From Solirubrum sp044628455 (GTDB lineage: Bacteria > Bacteroidota > Bacteroidia > Cytophagales > Hymenobacteraceae), in contig NZ_JBIYZW010000001.1 in the NCBI RefSeq assembly GCF_044628455.1, forward strand, positions 2,046,001-2,110,000: DNA of 64,000 nucleotides. The letters are read 5' to 3'. Positions 33,027 through 41,992 of the stretch are shown piece after piece. The notes under the pieces are model-generated. The model did not search any database. It saw only the letters and a program-made list of their open reading frames with translations, and was not told where the DNA came from. Every line of letters starts with the position of its first letter. Position 1 is the stretch's first letter. The position numbers and the translations under genes are program-made.

Positions 33027-33059
33027 TTTGCTTTTACCCCGGCTGCGCTGCTAGTTTTG
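33027..33059 (+). promoter_or_regulatory. Bacteroidota consensus promoter
   Basis: TTTG (33027-33030) and TAGTTTTG (33052-33059) with a 21-base spacer match the -33/-7 consensus exactly. It lies 51 bases before ATG 33110 of the large VGIGT-repeat protein. Confidence 0.75.
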
Positions 33060-33109
33060 GTAGTCCGCTGCGCCGCCGTTCCGGGGGTACAGTCCACTCT
33101 ACCTGCTGC

Positions 33110-35476
33110 ATGAAACACGCTTACTCCCTGCGCCCGCTGCTGCTGGCCCTGCTGGGCCTGCCCCTCGCGGCCCTGGCCCAAACGCCCGGCTCGGTGGGCA
33201 TTGGCACCACCACGCCCAACCCCCGGGCTGCTCTCGATCTGTCGGCCACCGACAAGGGCCTGCTGATTCCGCGCCTGAGCGAGGCCCAGCGCACGGCCAT
33301 GAGCAGCGTGCCCGACGGGCTAATGGTGTTTCAGACCGACGGGCCGGCGCCGGGCTTCTGGTACTACTTCGGCGGGCAGTGGAACGCCATTCCCAACCAA
33401 CACACGGCGGCCGTAACGGCCGGCAACGGCCTGAGCAAAACCGGCAACGAGCTGCAGCTGGGCGGCACGCTCACCCAGCCCACCGCCGTGGCAGCCGGTG
33501 CCCAACCGCTCACGATAACTTCCACGGCCACCGACTACAACACCAACCTCGTTACGGAGGATGCGAACTACGGCGGAGCAATTACCGGCCAACTCACAGC
33601 CTCGACGGTCTGGCAGAGCTTCACCGTGCAGCAGTCGGGAGGGCTGTACCGGGCCTTTATCCAACCGGGGGTAGGCAGCAGCACCGGCACCCAGCAGTAC
33701 CGCCTCGAACTGCTGCAGGGCAGCGGCACCAGCGGCGCCGTGCTGCGCAGCGTCGTCACTGCCAGCGCGGCCGGCAGCGCCATTTCGGCGCAGTTCACCA
33801 CGCCGCTCCCCGTAGTAGCCGGCGAGGTATATACCCTTCGGGTGCAGCGCCTGGCGGGCAGCGGCCTGCCCACCTTCCCCTACGCCGACGCCAACCCCTA
33901 CCCCGAAGGCACGTCCTCGATTGGCCCCGACAGCGACCTGCGCTTCAGCACGTTCATTGTGCAGCCCGCGGCGCCCACCACGACTCTGAGCGTGAACCGC
34001 GCCCGGGTGGGCATCGGCACCGGCTCGCCCCAGGCCGACCTGCACGTGGCCGGCCTGAGCGGCCTCTCCAACGTGCGCTTTTCGAGCCTGGGCGGCAACG
34101 GCGCGGGCCTGGTGGGCACCGACAACAACGGCGGCCTGAGCCGCCAGGACTACCCCCAGCTGAGCAAAAGCGGCAACACCATTGCCCTCACCAACGGCGG
34201 CTCGGTGCCCGACTCGGACCAGCAGACGCTCTCCATCAGCGGCTCCACCATCAGCATTTCGGGCGTGAGCGGCGCGGGCAGCGCGGTGACGGTGCCCGGC
34301 GACAACCTGGGCAACCACTCGGCTACCCAGAACCTGGCCCTGAATAACCGCGAGCTGCTGCTGCGCACCGCCGGCGACGCCGACCACGGCCTGGGCTACT
34401 ACGGCACCACCCGCACGCTCTGGCAGAACACCCACATCAACGGGCCGGTGCTCTACGGCTTCAACGGCGGCGCGCTGGGCTCGAACGTGGACGGCACCCA
34501 GGGCACGGCCCTGCGCTGGACCAGCCAGGGCCGGGTGGGCATCGGCACCTTCACCCCCGAAACGGCGCTGGACGTGGTGGGCGACACCCGCGTAACGGGC
34601 ACGCTGCGCACCAACACCGCCGACGGCGACAAGCTGTACTTCACGACCCAGGCCAACGGCTCGAAGCTGGCCCACACCACCAACTGGAGTCTCGACTACC
34701 ACGGCGGGCCCGGCAACGTGGCGGGCGCCACCGGCCAGCACCGCTTTTTCACCACTGCCGACCAGGCCTGGCAGGAGCGCATGCGCATCGCCGCCAACGG
34801 CCGGGTGGGCATCGGCACCACCACGCCCCAGCAGCTGCTCGACGTGGCCGGCACGGCCCGCGCCCAAACGTTTCAGCTGGCCCCGCCCCCCAGCGACCTG
34901 GCGCCCAGCATTACGGCCCGCACCGTGCCCGACGGCCAGGACGCGGCCACCGAGCGCAGCGAGCTGATTCTGTTCCACGGCAACGACGGCAGCAACGGCT
35001 TCGGCCCCGACCTGATTACGCTGCGCGCCCCGGCCCTGCGCCTGCAGACCTACAATTCGTCGGCCGTCAACGACATCGACAACGCTGCCGGCTCCAACAC
35101 CCGCCTCTACGTGGCCCCCGCCGGCCAGGTGGGCATCGGCACCACCACGCCCCAGGCTCAGCTCGACGTCAACGGCTCGGTGCGCCTGGGCCCGCAGGGC
35201 TCGGTGTTCCGCAACCTGCAAACCGGCAGTGCCTCCTTCAACGGCTGCAGTACCAGCACCTGCTCCTACCTCATCACCTTTCCCACGCCCTTCACCAGCA
35301 CGCCCCTGGTGCAGCTGACGGTCAACTCCCAGCCCAATACCGACTACTGGGACACCTTCGCCGTAACCGCCCGCTCGGTTTCGCCCACGCAGGTGGTCGT
35401 CAACATCCGGCGCGTGGACGAAAACGCCAGCTGGGCCCAGGTCCTGCGCGTGGTGTGGATGGCCTGGGAGCAGTAA
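33110..35476 (+). CDS. Large exported VGIGT-repeat protein
   Basis: A 788-residue protein with a signal peptide (1-23, ending ALAQ). It starts with the common module VGIGTTTPNPRAALDL followed by KGLLIPRLSEAQRTAM and a tryptophan-rich strand, then at least four more VGIGTxxP repeats (VGIGTGSPQADL, VGIGTFTPETAL, VGIGTTTPQQLL, VGIGTTTPQAQL). A segment with LSISGSTIS and VPGDNLGNHSATQN is shared with the preceding gene. The C-terminal 75 residues form a beta domain with CSTSTCSYLI and end VWMAWEQ. Probably a surface or secreted fibre-like protein; no enzymatic motif is visible. Confidence 0.72.
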   Translation: MKHAYSLRPLLLALLGLPLAALAQTPGSVGIGTTTPNPRAALDLSATDKGLLIPRLSEAQRTAMSSVPDGLMVFQTDGPAPGFWYYFGGQWNAIPNQHTAAVTAGNGLSKTGNELQLGGTLTQPTAVAAGAQPLTITSTATDYNTNLVTEDANYGGAITGQLTASTVWQSFTVQQSGGLYRAFIQPGVGSSTGTQQYRLELLQGSGTSGAVLRSVVTASAAGSAISAQFTTPLPVVAGEVYTLRVQRLAGSGLPTFPYADANPYPEGTSSIGPDSDLRFSTFIVQPAAPTTTLSVNRARVGIGTGSPQADLHVAGLSGLSNVRFSSLGGNGAGLVGTDNNGGLSRQDYPQLSKSGNTIALTNGGSVPDSDQQTLSISGSTISISGVSGAGSAVTVPGDNLGNHSATQNLALNNRELLLRTAGDADHGLGYYGTTRTLWQNTHINGPVLYGFNGGALGSNVDGTQGTALRWTSQGRVGIGTFTPETALDVVGDTRVTGTLRTNTADGDKLYFTTQANGSKLAHTTNWSLDYHGGPGNVAGATGQHRFFTTADQAWQERMRIAANGRVGIGTTTPQQLLDVAGTARAQTFQLAPPPSDLAPSITARTVPDGQDAATERSELILFHGNDGSNGFGPDLITLRAPALRLQTYNSSAVNDIDNAAGSNTRLYVAPAGQVGIGTTTPQAQLDVNGSVRLGPQGSVFRNLQTGSASFNGCSTSTCSYLITFPTPFTSTPLVQLTVNSQPNTDYWDTFAVTARSVSPTQVVVNIRRVDENASWAQVLRVVWMAWEQ

Positions 35477-35494
35477 GCCTGCCCCACGCCCCTT

Positions 35495-35551
35495 CCCCAA
35501 ACCAAGCGCCCCGGCTTTCCACTTGCGGAAGCCGGGGCGCTTGGTTTGGGG
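35495..35551. terminator. Bidirectional hairpin terminator
   Basis: Arms 35495-35520 and 35527-35551 pair over about 25 bases with one bulge and a six-base loop; the arms begin CCCCAAACCAAGCG and end CGCTTGGTTTGGGG. It separates convergent genes. Confidence 0.75.
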
Positions 35552-35564
35552 GCGGAAGCCGGAA

Positions 35565-36518
35565 TCAGGCCTTGCGGGGCAGCTTTTTCACCCAGGCGGC
35601 CACGGCTTTCTGGAAAGCCTCGGGCTCTTCCACGAAGGGCACGTGGCCGGTCTGCATCTGCACCACCTGCTGACGGGGAAAGCGGAAAGCCTTGTAGTGG
35701 TCGACGCCGATGCAGTAGTCGGTTTTGCCGGTCATCACCAGCACGGGCGCCTTGATCTGGGGCGTGAGGGCGGTGAAGTCCTTCTGGTAGTCGGCAATGC
35801 CCATGGCGTACTGGCCAAATTCGTTGCCGGTGTGGGGGTTGCTCTTGTCGGCATCTTCCACCCGCTGAAAGCCCGCGTCGGTGGTATACTGCAACTTGCG
35901 CCACGTGCCGTGCTGGTTGAAGTGCTGCACCATCATGCCGAAGCGTTCCTGCACCGGCTTGGTCTGGTCGAGGTAGGGCGCGCGGTCCATGGCCGGCACG
36001 AAGTCGAAGCCGCTTACAATCATGCTCTGCATGGACGCGGGCAAATTCAGGGTGCACTCAATCAGGGCCAGGCCGCGCACCCGCTGGGGGTAGCGGGCGG
36101 CGTACTCGGTGGCAATGGTGCCGCCAAAGGAATGGGCCATCAGCACCCACGACTCCAGGCCCAAATGCTGGCGCAGCTCTTCCAGGTCCTGCACCATACG
36201 ATCGAGGGAGTAGTCGTGCCGGGGGTCGTTGTGGGAGCGGCCGCTGCCGCGCTGGTCGGTCCAGATCATCTGGAGCTGGCCGTTGAGGGCGGGACCGGCC
36301 AGCTGCTCGGGCATGCCGCTCCAGGCGCCCGGCCCGCCGTGCACGAATACGCAGGGCTGGCCCTGGCCGGTAACGGAGGCAAACAACTGCACGCCGTCGG
36401 AAGTGGTGAAGGTGCGGGGGCCGTTGGCGAGGCCGGGCTTGGGGCCGGCGGCCAGCAGCAGGGGGCACAGCAGCAGGGCCCACACCAGGGCCGTGCGCAG
36501 CCGAAACGCGAAACGCAT
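35565..36518 (-). CDS. Secreted alpha/beta hydrolase (proline iminopeptidase-like)
   Basis: A 317-residue hydrolase with a signal peptide (about 1-24). The fold's markers are in order: oxyanion strand FVHGGPGAWSG, DQRGSGRS, nucleophile elbow MAHSFGGTIA, a cap region, the acid in LVMTGKTDYCIGVDH and the catalytic His in TGHVPFVEEP. The combination HGGPG and DQRGSGRS is the hallmark of the proline iminopeptidase (S33) branch. ATG 36518 gives the signal peptide. CATCTTTG on the minus strand near 36555 is a candidate -7 element. Confidence 0.87.
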   Translation of the reverse strand: MRFAFRLRTALVWALLLCPLLLAAGPKPGLANGPRTFTTSDGVQLFASVTGQGQPCVFVHGGPGAWSGMPEQLAGPALNGQLQMIWTDQRGSGRSHNDPRHDYSLDRMVQDLEELRQHLGLESWVLMAHSFGGTIATEYAARYPQRVRGLALIECTLNLPASMQSMIVSGFDFVPAMDRAPYLDQTKPVQERFGMMVQHFNQHGTWRKLQYTTDAGFQRVEDADKSNPHTGNEFGQYAMGIADYQKDFTALTPQIKAPVLVMTGKTDYCIGVDHYKAFRFPRQQVVQMQTGHVPFVEEPEAFQKAVAAWVKKLPRKA

Positions 36519-36639
36519 AACGATGGAAAAAAGGAAAGGGGAAACAGTAGCGCAAAGATGGCCGGTGCCCGTCAACCGTTGTCTGCCCGCCCGCCGGCGC
36601 CCCTAACCGCGTCGTTGTCACGCCGAAAAAAGGCGCGCC

Positions 36640-37911
36640 CTACTCCTTACCCGACCACCCCCGCAACTGCTGCAAAGCCTCCTGGGTTTGGGCGCGGGTG
36701 CGGGCTTCTTTCTCGTCCTCGTCGCGGGGCTCTTTGGGCTGGCCCGCAAAAAAGGCCAGGATGTTTTGCTGCACGCCCGGCTCCACCGAGGCGAACTTGT
36801 CGTCGGCCAGCTTGCGCAGCCACTCGCCGTAGGTTTCGTCGGCCAGGGCGTAGTGGCCGGCCTTGGTGGGCTCCCCGGTGTCGAAATCGGTGTTGGGCAG
36901 GCGGGGCAGCTGGCCGGGCGCGGTCTGTTGCTTTACCAGCTCGCAGTAGCGGCGCAGCACGGTGCGGAAGCTGCTGCGGAACAGGGCCTGGGCTTCGGGC
37001 GTGGGCACGGTGAAGGCGTAGGGCTTGAGCGGGCCGATTTTGGGCAGCACGCGAATGACGCCGCTGAGCAGGCGCGCGCCCAGCCCGGGTTTCTGGTAGG
37101 CCCCGCCAAACTCGCGGCGGTACTGGCGCGGGTGGTAGTGGTACACGTAGTCGCGGCGGCGCACGGCGGGGCTGAGCTGGCGGATTTCGTCGCCCTTGGC
37201 CCGCCAGGCGGCGCGCGTGGCAGTGGGAATCAGCTGGCTGATGACGAAGCGGTAGGAGCCGATGCTCAGGTCCACGTTGGCAATGGCCTGGCCCAGCTTC
37301 AGCCCGTAGGTTTTCAGAAAGGCCCGTTCCAGCACCGGCTTGCTCACCTCGAAGCCGATGGCGCGGTGGTAGTCGTCGGAGCGGTAGCGGCCGGCGGCCA
37401 CCTGCACCACGTCGAAGGCAAACTCCAGCTGGGTGTGCTGCGCGGGCGCTTCCTCGTAGGTAATGACGGGACCGAACTGCGCTTTCAGATCGGGATACAC
37501 CGAGGCCATGGCGCGGTTGGTGCCCTCGGGGTGGCCGTTGCTGTCGGCCGAGTAGTGAGCCAGCGCCCCCAGGGCAAAGGCGTACTCGTTGCGGTCGTGG
37601 GCCTCGTCGAGCAGGGCGCGCACAAAGTCGCCGCTACGCACGTAGTGGGTGAGATTGGTAAACAGCTTGGAGCCGAAGGGGTAGAAGCCCATGTCCTGAA
37701 TGATGGCCCCGCCGTAGGCGTAGGACTTGGCCGCGGCCAGGTCCTCGGGGGAGCCCCCGGGAAAGCGGCGCTGCAGGGTGGGCAGCAGGCAGGCTTCCCA
37801 GGTGGAGTCGACGTTGGCCATGTGCGTGAGCACGGAGTAGCCGGAAGCGGAAAACGGCGCGGCCAGCAGCAGCACCAAAAGCAAACGAAACATGCGGCGG
37901 GTGAGGCCCAT
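36640..37911 (-). CDS. Secreted zinc-dependent phospholipase C-like protein
   Basis: A 423-residue exported protein (signal peptide ending SASG; ATG 37911 or, six codons later, ATG 37893). Mature N terminus YSVLTHMANVDSTWE followed by SYAYGGAIIQDMGFYPFGS, THYVRSGDF, and GALAHYSADSNGHPEGTNRA are the histidine/aspartate-rich segments of the zinc-dependent phospholipase C family (PF00882), with likely metal ligands in H-x-Y, D and H positions. It continues with a helical region and a charged C-terminal tail (residues 390-423, E/K/R-rich). Substrate unknown. Confidence 0.78.
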   Translation of the reverse strand: MGLTRRMFRLLLVLLLAAPFSASGYSVLTHMANVDSTWEACLLPTLQRRFPGGSPEDLAAAKSYAYGGAIIQDMGFYPFGSKLFTNLTHYVRSGDFVRALLDEAHDRNEYAFALGALAHYSADSNGHPEGTNRAMASVYPDLKAQFGPVITYEEAPAQHTQLEFAFDVVQVAAGRYRSDDYHRAIGFEVSKPVLERAFLKTYGLKLGQAIANVDLSIGSYRFVISQLIPTATRAAWRAKGDEIRQLSPAVRRRDYVYHYHPRQYRREFGGAYQKPGLGARLLSGVIRVLPKIGPLKPYAFTVPTPEAQALFRSSFRTVLRRYCELVKQQTAPGQLPRLPNTDFDTGEPTKAGHYALADETYGEWLRKLADDKFASVEPGVQQNILAFFAGQPKEPRDEDEKEARTRAQTQEALQQLRGWSGKE

Positions 37912-37985
37912 CGAGGCCCCGCTGCCGCAACGGCAAACCAGCCGCCCGCGTTGCCGTAACGCACCCCAGCCCCTGCCCCGCTGCC

Positions 37986-38681
37986 ATGTCCCACGACGCG
38001 CCCGCCCGCTCCAGCCGCCTGCCTTTGTTTGTCTCGCTCGGCATTCTGCTGCCCCTGGTGGGCGCCTACTTTCTGTGGCCGGCGTTCCAGGAGGGCGTGC
38101 AGCAGGGCTGGGCCGTGCTGCGCACCGGCGACCAGGCCAAGGTGGCGGCCTGGTTCCGGCAGTTCGGCTACTGGGGGCCGGTGCTGCTGGTGGTGGCCAT
38201 GGTGGCGCAGATGTTTCTGGTCGTCATCAACAACGCCCTGCTGATTCTGGTGGCCGTGCTGGCCTACGGGCCGTGGTGGGGCGGGCTGCTGGCCTGGGTG
38301 GGCGTGCTCACGGCCTCCAGCATCGGTTACTGGATCGGGCGGGCGCTGGGCGAAGGCTTCGTGGGGCGGCTGCTGGGCCGCAAAAGCCAGCGCAAAGTCA
38401 CCGGCTTCGTCGAAGACTACGGCATGGGCGCGGTGGCCCTGGCCCGGCTCACGCCCATCATCTCCAACGACGCCATCAGCTTCGTGGCTGGGGTGGCACG
38501 CATGGGCTACCTGCGCTTTATCGGCGTGACGGCGGCGGCCATTCTGCCCCTCATTGGCCTGCTGGCTTACCTGGGCCAGGACAGTGGGCGCCTGAAAACC
38601 GGACTGCTGTGGGTGTCGGGCGTGGGGCTGCTCTTGTTCGGCGGCTACGTGTGGTGGGACCGGCGCCGCAAGCGCAAGTAG
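37986..38681 (+). CDS. TVP38/TMEM64 family membrane protein
   Basis: A 231-residue protein with about six membrane segments and the SNARE-associated/DedA-like core: GYWGPVLLVVAMVAQMF, the GXXXX small-residue re-entrant stretch LAYGPWWGGLLAWVG, GYWIGRALGE, and FVEDYGMGAVALARLTPIISNDAISFVAG. Members are flippase- or transporter-like proteins of the inner membrane. It is divergent from the phospholipase-like gene (74 bases). Confidence 0.88.
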   Translation: MSHDAPARSSRLPLFVSLGILLPLVGAYFLWPAFQEGVQQGWAVLRTGDQAKVAAWFRQFGYWGPVLLVVAMVAQMFLVVINNALLILVAVLAYGPWWGGLLAWVGVLTASSIGYWIGRALGEGFVGRLLGRKSQRKVTGFVEDYGMGAVALARLTPIISNDAISFVAGVARMGYLRFIGVTAAAILPLIGLLAYLGQDSGRLKTGLLWVSGVGLLLFGGYVWWDRRRKRK

Positions 38682-38701
38682 CTGGTTGACCCGGAAACAG
38701 A

Positions 38702-38733
38702 CCGGCCCGACGAGCACACGCTCATCGGGCCGG
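38702..38733 (+). terminator. Hairpin between convergent genes
   Basis: CCGGCCCGACGAGC (38702-38715) pairs with GCTCATCGGGCCGG (38720-38733) with one mismatch and a four-base loop. Confidence 0.6.
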
Positions 38734-38755
38734 GGAAATCAGTTAGCCAGCTGGC

Positions 38756-38968
38756 TTAGGCGGCCGCCTGGGCCTCGAAGCCGGCGTCTTCCACCGCGGC
38801 CACCACCGCGGCAGCGGTCAGCTCGTCGGTGTTTACGGTCAGAATCTTGTCGGGCGAGTTGGTGTCGACCTGCCAGTTGCCGGCGCCGACTACCTCGTTG
38901 AGCGTGGGCGTAACGGCCTTGATGCAGCCGCCGCAGTTGATGTTGGTTTTGAAGCGTAGGGTTGACAT
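38756..38968 (-). CDS. Heavy-metal-associated (HMA) domain protein, copper chaperone-like
   Basis: A 70-residue HMA domain: LRFKTNINCGGCIKAVTPTLNEV with the metal site CGGC (Cys12 and Cys15) and the closing AVEDAGFEAQ. In Bacteroidota this NCGGC form is common in small copper-binding proteins. ATG 38968 fits the domain; TAACTTTG (39018-39011, minus strand) is an exact -7 element 43 bases upstream. It follows three genes connected with metal or thiol chemistry on the same strand. Confidence 0.88.
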   Translation of the reverse strand: MSTLRFKTNINCGGCIKAVTPTLNEVVGAGNWQVDTNSPDKILTVNTDELTAAAVVAAVEDAGFEAQAAA

Positions 38969-39101
38969 AAGCGTAGGGCCAAGCGGGCTTCGAAAGCCCG
39001 GAGTACATTGCAAAGTTACGTCCCGCACCCGCCGGCCGATTAACAGAATTCGGACCGGCCGCTTACATAATTGCCGGCTTGCGCCCGCCCGGCCGTGGCG
39101 G

Positions 39102-39401
39102 CTAAGCAGCTTTTTCCAGGTCCATGCCGCACACCGGGCACTTGCCGGGCTGGGTGCTCTGGCTGCCCTCGCAGCGCATGGGGCACACGTAGCTGGTGGT
39201 GCCGGTGTTGGTCTGGTCGCCGGTGCCGCCCTCGGTAGCGGGGCGCGACACCTCGTCGGCGGGCTGCTGAATGCGGGCCGAGTCGGCGGTGGCTTCGGTG
39301 GGCGGCGGGGTGGTGGCGTTGTCGGCGGGCTGGCTGTTGCAGGCGCCCAGCAGGCCGCTGCTCAGCAGCAGGGCAACGAGAAGAAGGCGGGGAGTACGCA
39401 T
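39102..39401 (-). CDS. Lipoprotein with heavy-metal-binding domain
   Basis: A 99-residue lipoprotein (lipobox LLGAC, Cys20) with a long Pro/Thr/Ala linker and a C-terminal zinc-ribbon-like domain, YVCPMRCEGSQS then PGKCPVCGMDLE. This four-cysteine, methionine-bearing module is the heavy-metal-binding domain often attached to copper ATPases and CusB-like adaptors. Likely a periplasmic copper or silver buffer. Of three in-frame ATGs, 39401 places the lipobox properly. Confidence 0.85.
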   Translation of the reverse strand: MRTPRLLLVALLLSSGLLGACNSQPADNATTPPPTEATADSARIQQPADEVSRPATEGGTGDQTNTGTTSYVCPMRCEGSQSTQPGKCPVCGMDLEKAA

Positions 39402-39504
39402 AAGAGCGAAAAGCATCGTGGAGTGAGTTGCAAACTTCCGAAAAACCAACGGGGATTGACGCCGGCCCGGCCCCAATCCCCGCTTCTAAGCTCGTGGCGG
39501 CTGG

Positions 39505-40128
39505 CTAGGCCTTCTTTTTCCACTTGATGCCGCAGCCCACTGCCTTGGTCGCGGTGGTCGACACGGGCCGGCCGGCCATCAGCTCGGTCAGGGCCTGCTC
39601 CACGTAGCGGGCGGTGGCCGCCTTGCCGTCCTCGGTGTTGTTGTCGATGGCGCCGATGTAGGCCACTTTCAGGTCGGCACCGGCACGCTGCAGCACGTAC
39701 ACGTGGGGCGTGCGGGTGGCGCCGTAGGTGCGGGCTACCTCCTGGGTTTCGTCGAGCAGGTAGGCGAAGGGGTACTTTTTGCTGCTGGCGCGCTTCTGCA
39801 TCTCGGCGAAGGAGTCGCCCGGCGTCACCTGCGGATCATTGGGGTTGATGGCCACCACGGGGTAGCCCTGGCCAGCGTACTTGCGGTGCAGGTCGATGAT
39901 GCGCTGCTCGTAGGCCTGGGCGTAGGGGCAGGTGTTGCAGGTGAACACCAGGATGTAGCCCTTCGCCGCCTTGTTATCGGCCAGCGACACCGTTTTGCCG
40001 TCCACGTTTTTCAGCTTGAAGTCGGCGGCCTGGTCGCCCACCTGCAGGCCGCCTTCGAGTGGCCGGAAAAAACTGCTGAGCGAAGTCAGCACGGCCACCA
40101 GGGCCAGCAGCAGAACCTTGTTTTTCAT
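39505..40128 (-). CDS. Exported thioredoxin-fold redoxin
   Basis: A 207-residue AhpC/TSA-type redoxin with a signal peptide (1-20). GLQVGDQAADFKLKNVDGKTVSL is the redoxin start, and the active site FTCNTCPYAQAYEQR carries CNTC (CxxC). ATRTPHVYVLQ supplies the cis-proline. The C terminus ends in AVGCGIKWKKKA with an extra cysteine. Related proteins act in periplasmic disulfide exchange. It is 47 bases after the TlpA-like gene. Confidence 0.87.
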   Translation of the reverse strand: MKNKVLLLALVAVLTSLSSFFRPLEGGLQVGDQAADFKLKNVDGKTVSLADNKAAKGYILVFTCNTCPYAQAYEQRIIDLHRKYAGQGYPVVAINPNDPQVTPGDSFAEMQKRASSKKYPFAYLLDETQEVARTYGATRTPHVYVLQRAGADLKVAYIGAIDNNTEDGKAATARYVEQALTELMAGRPVSTTATKAVGCGIKWKKKA

Positions 40129-40175
40129 GGTGTTCGGGTTGAAAAAGGTGAAAACAAAAACTCGGGTGCGCCCGC

Positions 40176-40661
40176 CTAATGGCCAAAGGCCCGCAGCTCG
40201 GTTTCCAGCTCGGCCTGCGTGAGGGGCCGTTCGAAGGCCTTGCGCTGCCCGCGGGCGGGGTTGATGAGCAAGGTAAACGGCAATGCCCCCGACCAGCCGG
40301 GGTCGATGCGGTCGATGTAGGCGTTGGGGTCGGTTTCGTTGAGCAGCCACACCGCCGAGGCCAGCTGGTGGCGCTGCACGAAGGGCCGCACTTTCTTGTC
40401 GAGCTGCGAGGCAAAATCTAGGCTAATGAGCACCACGCGCACCTTCTGGCCGGCATGAGCGGCGCGCACCCGCTCGAAGTGCGGCAGCTCCTGCACGCAG
40501 GGCCCGCACCAGGTTGCCCAGAAGTTGAGCACGTAGGTCGTGTCGGACCGGCCGCGTAGCAGCTGCTCCACGGCGGGCAACTTCACCACCCGCACCTGCT
40601 GGGCCGCGGCCGGCCCGGCCAGCAAGAGCAGCACCAGTAAGATTTTCAAGCCGTTGTTCAT
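40176..40661 (-). CDS. TlpA-like exported thioredoxin
   Basis: A 161-residue thioredoxin-fold protein with signal peptide (1-21, ending AAAQ). Active site FWATWCGPCVQELPHF (WCGPC) and cis-proline in ALPFTLLINP. TlpA-like proteins reduce periplasmic disulfides, for instance during cytochrome c or copper-site maturation. It heads a same-strand run with the redoxin, the metal-binding lipoprotein and the HMA protein. Confidence 0.9.
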   Translation of the reverse strand: MNNGLKILLVLLLLAGPAAAQQVRVVKLPAVEQLLRGRSDTTYVLNFWATWCGPCVQELPHFERVRAAHAGQKVRVVLISLDFASQLDKKVRPFVQRHQLASAVWLLNETDPNAYIDRIDPGWSGALPFTLLINPARGQRKAFERPLTQAELETELRAFGH

Positions 40662-40950
40662 GGAAGTGGGTTGCGCCCGGGGCGGCCGCCCGCCCCGGCA
40701 TGCAAGGGACGAGGCCGGGCCGCCCGGGCTGCACGTAAGGTAGCACGCCCCTTGATTTCCGCGGCCTTCGCCGGAGCTGAACATGCGCTATTCGCAGGCG
40801 ACGCCTTGAAAACCGCGGCGGCCACCCGCACTCGGCCGGCCCACAGCCCGGTAAGTTGAACCGGGCCGCAAACCTCGGGGGCGGGTCGGTAGTTCACCAC
40901 CACGGCCCCAGAGTTGGCGGCCGCTCCCACCCCACTCCTTCTTGTCTACT

Positions 40951-41793
40951 ATGACTACTTCCCCTAAACGGTGGTTTATCACCGGCGTCAGCACCGGGTT
41001 TGGCGCCGCGCTGGCCGCGCTGCTGCTCGAGAAAGGCGACTTCGTGGCCGCTACCTTCCGCCAGGCCGAACAGGCCGATGCATTCACCCGGAAAGCTGGC
41101 GCCAACGGCATCGGCTTGGTGTGCGACGTGACCGACGAGGCGCAGGTGCAGCAGGCCGTGGCCGCCGCCATCGAGGCGTTGGGCTACCTTGATGTGGTAG
41201 TAAACAACGCGGGCTACGGCTCTTTGGGCAGCATCGAGGAAATCGACGCGGCCGAGGTGCGGCGGCAGTTCGAGGTAAACGTATTCGGGCCCCTGCACGT
41301 GCTGCGGGCCGTGCTGCCCCACCTGCGCCCGCGCCGCAGCGGCCACGTCATCAACATCACCAGCATCGGCGGGCTCAAGACCTTCCCCGGCGTGGGCGTG
41401 TACAACGCCAGCAAGTTTGCCCTCGAAGCCATCGGCGAAAGCCTGGCCCAGCAGGTAGGCCCGCTGGGCATCCGCGTTACCAACATCGAGCCCAGCGGCT
41501 TCCGCACCGACTGGGCCGGCCGCTCGGCCTCGGTGGTCACCACCAGCATCGACGACTACCAGGCTACGGTGGGCGAAAACCTGAAGGGCATTCAGGGCTA
41601 CAGCGGCCGCCAGCCCGGCGACCCGCAGCGCGCCGCCCAGATCATGTACGAGCTCGTGCGCCAGGAAAACCCGCCCCTGCACCTGCCCCTGGGCAAAGCT
41701 GCCGTGAAAGGGGCCCGCGAAAAGTTTGCCGCCCTGGTGCAGGAGCTGGAAAGCGTGGCCGCGCTCGGTGACTCCGCCGATTTTCCGGCCTAA
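40951..41793 (+). CDS. Short-chain dehydrogenase/reductase
   Basis: A 280-residue SDR of the classical type: cofactor motif TGVSTGFGAAL (TGxxxGxG) at about residue 11, NNAGYG, catalytic Ser in INITSIGG and the YxxxK pair YNASKFALEAIGE. An arginine-bearing stretch after the second strand (ATFRQAEQ) suggests NADPH use. Substrate unknown. ATG 40951 is used over a TTG nine bases upstream. Confidence 0.9.
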   Translation: MTTSPKRWFITGVSTGFGAALAALLLEKGDFVAATFRQAEQADAFTRKAGANGIGLVCDVTDEAQVQQAVAAAIEALGYLDVVVNNAGYGSLGSIEEIDAAEVRRQFEVNVFGPLHVLRAVLPHLRPRRSGHVINITSIGGLKTFPGVGVYNASKFALEAIGESLAQQVGPLGIRVTNIEPSGFRTDWAGRSASVVTTSIDDYQATVGENLKGIQGYSGRQPGDPQRAAQIMYELVRQENPPLHLPLGKAAVKGAREKFAALVQELESVAALGDSADFPA

Positions 41794-41817
41794 CCGCAGT
41801 TTTATCTACGCGCCTGC

Positions 41818-41850
41818 AAAGCCCGCTTCCTACCCCGGAAGCGGGCTTTT
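41818..41850 (+). terminator. Rho-independent terminator
   Basis: AAAGCCCGCTTCC (41818-41830) pairs with GGAAGCGGGCTTT (41837-41849), followed by TT. Ends the SDR gene. Confidence 0.8.
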
Positions 41851-41992
41851 TGCGGGCTTCAGACCTGCATTGCCGCCCGCGGCACCGGGGCTGCCCGTTG
41901 CTTGCCGCCGGCCGTAGCGGGCGGGCTCTAGCTTAAGTTCAATATTTGCCGCATCTTTATATTTACTTTCCTTTTTGCGGCATTCCCTACCC

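Noticed and set aside
31468..35476. VGIGT-repeat proteins as prophage tail fibres
   Set aside because: No capsid, portal, terminase or lysis gene is nearby, both proteins have signal peptides, and such repeats are common in chromosomal Bacteroidota proteins.
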